Shown: piece after piece, positions 6,077 to 7,372 of the stretch
Layout: every line of letters starts with the position of its first letter
How positions within the stretch are numbered: position 1 is the stretch's first letter
NCBI GenBank assembly: GCA_945957335.1
Contig: CAMFLJ010000190.1
Span: forward strand, 1-7,372
DNA from: an uncultured Actinomycetes bacterium
GTDB taxonomy: Bacteria; Actinomycetota; Acidimicrobiia; Acidimicrobiales; Acidimicrobilacustridaceae
Direction: 5' to 3'
DNA: 7,372 nucleotides
Position numbers and translations under genes: made by a program
The notes under the pieces: generated by a model
Seen by the model: the letters and a program-made list of their open reading frames with translations, nothing else
Told to the model about the DNA's origin: nothing
Database searches by the model: none

Positions 6077-7168
6077 TCAGAGGGTGAGGACGGTGCGGAT
6101 GCCCTTGCCGGCCTTCATGTCGTCGAAGCCCTCGTTGATCTCGTCGAGCGGGCGCCGCTCGGAGATCATGCCCTCGAGGTCGAGGCGGCCCGCCTGCCAC
6201 AGCGCCACGAGGCGGGGCACCTCGCGGTGCGGGTTCGCCGACCCGAACACGCAGCCGAGCAGCTTCTTCTCGCCCATGACGTGGCTCGCCGCCGAGATGG
6301 TGAGCTCCTGCGCCCCACCGCTGACGCCCACGCCCACGGTGGTGCCGCCGCGCCGGGTGGCGGCCAGGCCCACGCCGAGCAGGTCGGGGTGGCCGGCGGC
6401 GTCGAAGGCGTAGTCGACCCCGATGCCGCGGGTGAGCTCGTGGCACGACGCCACGACGTCGGCGTCGGTGGGGTCGAGGGCGTCGGTGGCCCCGAAGCGC
6501 GCAGCAGCGTCGCGGCGCTCGGCGAAGGGGTCGCTCACGATGATGCGAGACGCACCGGCCAGGCGGGCGCCCTGCACCACGGAGATGCCGACGCCGCCGA
6601 GGCCCATCACCAGCACGGTGGCGCCCTCCTCGACCTTCGCCGTGTTCAGGACGGCACCCACGCCCGTCTGCACCGCGCAGCCGATGACGGCCGCCACGTC
6701 GAGGGGCGTGTCGGGGTCGAGCTTCACGACGCCGGACTCGGCGGTGACCACGTACTCGCCGAAGCCGCCCACGCCCACACCTCGATAGACGACGGCACCG
6801 CCGCGGGACAGCGGCGTGCTGCCGTCGGGGAAGATCCCGGCGAGGCCGATCATGGCCGACTCGCAGATCGAGACCTCACCCCGGACGCACCAGTAGCAGT
6901 GGCCACAGGCCGCGAGCGGGGCGAGGAGCACCTTGTCGCCGGGGGCGACGCTCGTGACGCCGACACCGACGTCGGTGACCTCGCCCGCGGCCTCGTGGCC
7001 GAGCACGACCGGCACGATGGCGCCGGACGACATCATCGTGAGGTCGCTGTGGCAGAGCCCGCAGTGGGCGACCTTCACCCGCACCTGGCCCGGGCCGGGT
7101 GCGGCGACCTCGACGTCGTCGACGACGACGAGCGGCTGGCCGCCCGCCTCCAACAGTGCTGCGCGCAT
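6077..7168 (-). CDS. Zinc-dependent medium-chain alcohol dehydrogenase
   Basis: A 363-residue member of the zinc-containing alcohol dehydrogenase family, oxidising an alcohol (or reducing an aldehyde) with a nicotinamide cofactor. The catalytic-zinc ligands are Cys39 (GLCHSD), His58-Glu59 (LGHEAAG) and Cys164 (IGCAVQTG). The structural-zinc lobe has four cysteines, Cys88, Cys91, Cys94 and Cys102, in the normal CxxCxxCx7C spacing. The Rossmann motif is GLGGVG (189-194), and Asp213 in IIVSDP at the end of the second strand predicts NAD(H) rather than NADP(H). The pattern resembles class III and NDMA-dependent actinobacterial dehydrogenases; the substrate cannot be told. The ATG at 7168 is chosen because MRAALLEAGGQPLVV is the normal N terminus and a ribosome site lies upstream. 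The frame stays open to 7348, but that extension runs into adapter sequence and is false. It converges on pgl and probably forms an operon with the partial gene upstream. Confidence 0.95.
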   Translation of the reverse strand: MRAALLEAGGQPLVVVDDVEVAAPGPGQVRVKVAHCGLCHSDLTMMSSGAIVPVVLGHEAAGEVTDVGVGVTSVAPGDKVLLAPLAACGHCYWCVRGEVSICESAMIGLAGIFPDGSTPLSRGGAVVYRGVGVGGFGEYVVTAESGVVKLDPDTPLDVAAVIGCAVQTGVGAVLNTAKVEEGATVLVMGLGGVGISVVQGARLAGASRIIVSDPFAERRDAAARFGATDALDPTDADVVASCHELTRGIGVDYAFDAAGHPDLLGVGLAATRRGGTTVGVGVSGGAQELTISAASHVMGEKKLLGCVFGSANPHREVPRLVALWQAGRLDLEGMISERRPLDEINEGFDDMKAGKGIRTVLTL

Positions 7169-7176
7169 GGCGTGGG

Positions 7177-7183
7177 TCCCCCT
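7177..7183 (-). promoter_or_regulatory. Ribosome binding site of the alcohol dehydrogenase
   Basis: On the minus strand AGGGGGA is followed by eight bases and then the ATG at 7168. It decides the start against the longer open frame. There is no TANNNT element just before this ATG, which fits an internal operon gene read from upstream. Confidence 0.65.
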
Positions 7184-7226
7184 GGGGTGGTTCGGGCCCG
7201 GCCTCGGGTGCCGGGCGGTCAGTCCA

Positions 7227-7333
7227 TCACGTCGCTGGAGCACGCCCCGGCAACTGGTCGAGCGGGAGCTCGGCGATGAAGGTGAGGCTGCCGTCGCCGG
7301 CGCTGGTGCCGTGCGGGCCGGACTGGGTGACGC
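7227..7333 (-). CDS. C-terminal end of an unidentified gene upstream of the dehydrogenase (partial)
   Basis: One minus-strand frame reads 34 codons from the genomic edge to a TGA at 7229-7227, ending LTFIAELPLDQLPGRAPAT. Of its 34 codons, 31 end in G or C, the pattern of the real genes here. The frame of the dehydrogenase over the same stretch gives only low-complexity Ala/Pro/Ser/Arg sequence. I take this to be the tail of a real protein, 58 bases upstream of the dehydrogenase and likely in the same operon. The family is not recognisable from 34 residues. The 5' part is lost because adapter sequence begins at 7334. Confidence 0.55.
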
Positions 7334-7372
7334 CTGTCTCTTATACACATCTGACGCTGCCGACGAAGAGGA
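7334..7372. other. Untrimmed Illumina Nextera adapter (synthetic, not genomic)
   Basis: CTGTCTCTTATACACATCT (7334-7352) is the 19-base engineered Tn5 mosaic end used in Nextera libraries. It is followed by GACGCTGCCGACGA (7353-7366), the rest of the reverse-complemented read-1 transposase adapter. The final AGAGGA (7367-7372) falls where the i5 index would begin. The natural Tn5 outside end differs (CTGACTCTTATACACAAGT), so this is library DNA and not a resident transposon. Genomic sequence stops at 7333. Read on the minus strand from 7348 it yields the spurious peptide MYKRQ, a known mark of this contamination. Confidence 0.98.

Noticed and set aside
1..7333. CRISPR arrays, tRNA or rRNA genes, prophage or defence genes
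   Set aside because: No regularly spaced repeats, RNA-gene-like sequence or recognisable defence or phage proteins were seen on either strand. Coding sequence accounts for nearly the whole window, and no gene-free stretch exceeds about 75 bases.
7169..7348. Alternative, longer start of the dehydrogenase at 7348
   Set aside because: The start codon lies in the synthetic mosaic end, the extra 60 residues are low-complexity, and a good ribosome site precedes the ATG at 7168.
7334..7352. Terminal inverted repeat of a natural Tn5-like transposon
   Set aside because: The sequence is the engineered mosaic end rather than the natural outside or inside end, and it is followed by the Nextera adapter tail. 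No transposase or target duplication is present.

Overview
The window is very GC-rich DNA with strong G/C bias at third codon positions, GTG as well as ATG starts and tightly packed genes. The transketolase and transaldolase look actinobacterial. The first genes of transcripts have a TANNNT element 6-7 bases before the start codon and no clear Shine-Dalgarno site, which is typical of leaderless actinobacterial transcription. I infer a high-GC actinobacterium, perhaps of the Acidimicrobiia. The class is a guess, because no marker gene is present.

Layout, left to right. (1) Minus strand: a TetR-family regulator (20-631) whose stop overlaps the possible start of a further gene that runs off the left edge. 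(2) A 59-bp divergent control region (632-690) with two opposed TANNNT elements. Between them lie a 19-bp palindrome and a tandem 8-bp repeat, a good candidate TetR operator. (3) Plus strand: a small beta-rich protein (691-1077) followed after one base by a FIST-domain protein (1079-2239). (4) Plus strand: tkt, tal and pgl (2236-6003), a pentose phosphate gene group. Its candidate promoter lies inside the last codons of the FIST gene. (5) A nested hairpin (6015-6069) between convergent genes, a likely two-way terminator. (6) Minus strand: a zinc-dependent alcohol dehydrogenase (6077-7168), preceded on its own strand by the last 34 codons of an unidentified gene. (7) The last 39 bases (7334-7372) are not genomic. 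They are an untrimmed Illumina Nextera adapter, so the true genomic sequence ends at about 7333.

How the genes work together. Tkt and Tal carry out the non-oxidative pentose phosphate reactions and Pgl the second oxidative step. The zwf and opcA genes that usually stand between tal and pgl in actinobacteria are absent. The TetR regulator probably controls itself and the small-protein/FIST pair through the shared palindrome, but its ligand and the pair's role are unknown. I did not find a clearly new system. The most interesting biological parts are the divergent TetR control region with its uncharacterised small-protein/FIST pair, and the shortened tkt-tal-pgl cluster. The most important practical point is the adapter at the right end.
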